DNA of 7,016 nucleotides from Bacillota bacterium (lineage in GTDB: Bacteria; Bacillota; Clostridia; Acetivibrionales; DSM-2933), in assembly GCA_030705945.1 (NCBI GenBank), contig JAUZPS010000251.1, forward strand, positions 1 to 7,016, given 5' to 3'. A program made the translations under genes and the position numbers. Below are positions 5,776-7,016 of the stretch, one piece after another. Every line of letters begins with the position of its first letter. Position 1 is the stretch's first letter. The notes under the pieces are model-generated. The model was not told the DNA's origin. It was given only the letters and a program-made list of their open reading frames with translations, and ran no database searches.

Positions 5776-6791
5776 ATATCTACTCCGGCCTCTCCTCTTA
5801 TTATTTCACCGATCAGATAAGCTTGTTCATTTTGCTTGTTTAAGTGACTTAATACCTCTTCAGCGATGCTGCTGTCTACAGCCAGAACCATTCCAACGCC
5901 CATATTGAAAGTATTGTAAATGCTTCTCTCTTCAATATTTCCAATCTTCTGTAGCAAACTAAATATGGGAAGAACAGGCCATGTTCCTTTATTAATTTTA
6001 ACCCTCAGGCCTTCAGGCACCATCCTTGGTATATTCTCGATAAAACCTCCGCCTGTTATATGGGAAATACCTTTTATTTCATAAAGGTTTATTAATTCTA
6101 AAATTGTCTTAACATAGATCTTTGTAGGCTTAATAAGCTCATCACCTAGCTTTAATCCCAGAGTCTCCACATGTTCCTGCATTTTTTCTTTAGAAGGATT
6201 AAGAAGTTTTCTTACAAGGGAATAACCGTTGCTGTGCAAGCCTGAGGAAGCAAGACCTATAAGTTTGTCTCCTTCTTTTATGTTTTTTCCGTCGATAATT
6301 TTACTTTTATCAACGATACCCACAGCAAATCCCGCAATATCATAATCATCTTCAGGATAGAATCCCGGCATTTCAGCTGTCTCACCGCCAATTAGCGAAC
6401 ATCCTGACATGACGCATCCATCGGATACGCCTTTTACAATTTCAGCCACTTTTTCAGGCCTGTTCTTTCCAACAGCAATATAATCAAGGAAAAACAATGG
6501 TTCAGCGCCGTTGCATACTATATCATTAACACACATAGCAACGCAATCGATACCAACTGTATCGTGTTTGTCCAACAAAAAGGCTATTTTAAGTTTTGTC
6601 CCAACTCCGTCAGTTCCTGAAACTAAAACAGGCTCCTTGTATTTATCTTTATTTAAGGAAAACAAGCCGCCAAAACCGCCTAGTTCTGTCATTACTTCCG
6701 GTCTGAATGTCTTTTTAACATGTCCCTTCATTAGTTCTACCGCTTTATAACCGGCTTCAACGTCAACGCCCGCGTCTTTATAGGTTGTCAT
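5769..6791 (-). CDS. purM: Phosphoribosylformylglycinamidine cyclo-ligase (AIR synthetase)
   Basis: Fifth step of purine synthesis: ATP-dependent closure of the imidazole ring, FGAM to AIR. The family motifs occur in order: YKDAGVD (4-10), SGTDGVGTKLK (58-68), NDIVCNGAEPLFFLDY (89-104), GGETAEMPGFY (135-145), SSGLHSNGYSLVR (182-194) and HITGGGFIENIPR (244-256). At 340 residues it is the normal single-domain length. The start is supported by GGAGG 7 nt before the ATG and by the conserved TYKDAGVD beginning. Its last 7 nt overlap purN. Upstream is a gap of about 200 bp with a long palindrome and possibly the end of purF. No defect seen. Confidence 0.97.
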   Translation of the reverse strand: MTTYKDAGVDVEAGYKAVELMKGHVKKTFRPEVMTELGGFGGLFSLNKDKYKEPVLVSGTDGVGTKLKIAFLLDKHDTVGIDCVAMCVNDIVCNGAEPLFFLDYIAVGKNRPEKVAEIVKGVSDGCVMSGCSLIGGETAEMPGFYPEDDYDIAGFAVGIVDKSKIIDGKNIKEGDKLIGLASSGLHSNGYSLVRKLLNPSKEKMQEHVETLGLKLGDELIKPTKIYVKTILELINLYEIKGISHITGGGFIENIPRMVPEGLRVKINKGTWPVLPIFSLLQKIGNIEERSIYNTFNMGVGMVLAVDSSIAEEVLSHLNKQNEQAYLIGEIIRGEAGVDIC

Positions 6792-6835
6792 TTTTCGTCC
6801 TCCATACTGAATATTTATTTAACTAAGAAATGATT

Positions 6836-6915
6836 GAAAATTACTTCCGATTCTTAAGCGTGTGTTCATGAGTTAAGTGAATACGTAAGCGAAAATTTTA
6901 TCGGAAGTTATTTTC
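6836..6915. repeat. 80-bp palindromic element upstream of purM
   Basis: GAAAATTACTTCCGAT (6836-6851) pairs with 6900-6915 at 15 of 16 positions. A second, weaker hairpin lies inside: TGTGTTCA (6861-6868) with TGAATACG (6878-6885), including wobble pairs. It occupies the leader just before the purM ribosome site and is not followed by a T tract on the minus strand. A single copy is seen here. In form and size it resembles the other intergenic palindromes of the window. Confidence 0.65.
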
Positions 6916-6972
6916 TCAACATTCCTAAAAATACAATACTGTTAAATTTTAAAATTCAACAAACTTTTACAT

Positions 6973-7014
6973 TTACTCTTTATTAAATCCGTCACATGCG
7001 TATTTATTTCCTTC
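6973..7014 (-). CDS. Possible C-terminal end of amidophosphoribosyltransferase (3' fragment, runs off the window)
   Basis: A minus-strand frame enters from the right edge and stops at 6975-6973, encoding EGNKYACDGFNKE. In clostridial pur operons purF normally lies directly upstream of purM, and a short polar tail of this kind would fit, but thirteen residues are too few to identify a protein. Another frame from the same edge is also open (about 24 residues, ending in SLLNFKI), so the frame choice is a guess from context. Confidence 0.25.
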   Translation of the reverse strand, partial: EGNKYACDGFNKE

Positions 7015-7016
7015 TG

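Noticed and set aside
6792..6972. Purine riboswitch or PurR operator before purM
   Set aside because: I found neither a three-stem junction with the conserved purine-aptamer core nor a clear paired PurBox. A full-operon control region would be expected further upstream, outside the window.

Overview
The window is AT-rich, with strong GGAG-type Shine-Dalgarno sites and protein sequences typical of low-GC Clostridia (Firmicutes). The assignment rests on protein style, codon use and gene order; nothing in the window fixes a genus.

Nearly all coding sequence is on the minus strand. Read in the direction of transcription (right to left), the window starts with a gap of about 220 bp that may hold the last codons of purF (6973-7014, weak). 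It continues with purM (6791-5769), purN (5775-5149), purH (4805-3261) and purD (3054-1792). This is the distal half of a clostridial purine operon. The enzymes cover step 2 (PurD, PRA to GAR), step 3 (PurN, GAR to FGAR), step 5 (PurM, FGAM to AIR) and the last two steps to IMP (PurH). All four genes look intact with their catalytic motifs. purM and purN overlap by 7 nt and are probably translationally coupled, whereas purN-purH and purH-purD are separated by unusually long gaps of 343 and 206 bp. Downstream lies a ROK-family sugar kinase (1328-363), with its own -10 candidate and a convincing intrinsic terminator (201-247). At the left edge on the plus strand is the remnant of a WalJ/YycJ-type metallo-beta-lactamase-fold hydrolase. 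It keeps its metal-binding motif but stops far too early.

The unusual part is the DNA between the genes. Every gap holds long inverted repeats. Two 105-bp copies differing at one base, in the same orientation, flank purH (3146-3250 and 4947-5051). A second family of about 82 bp has two diverged copies flanking the ROK gene (249-329 and 1512-1594). Three further single-copy palindromic elements sit before purM (6836-6915), before purH (4851-4921) and between purD and the ROK gene (1443-1504). The last shares a segment with an adjacent hairpin, so the two folds exclude each other. These resemble MITE/REP-type elements, but the transcribed copies could also act as mRNA processing, stabilising or attenuating hairpins inside the pur operon. 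No riboswitch, tRNA, rRNA, CRISPR array or transposase gene was seen.
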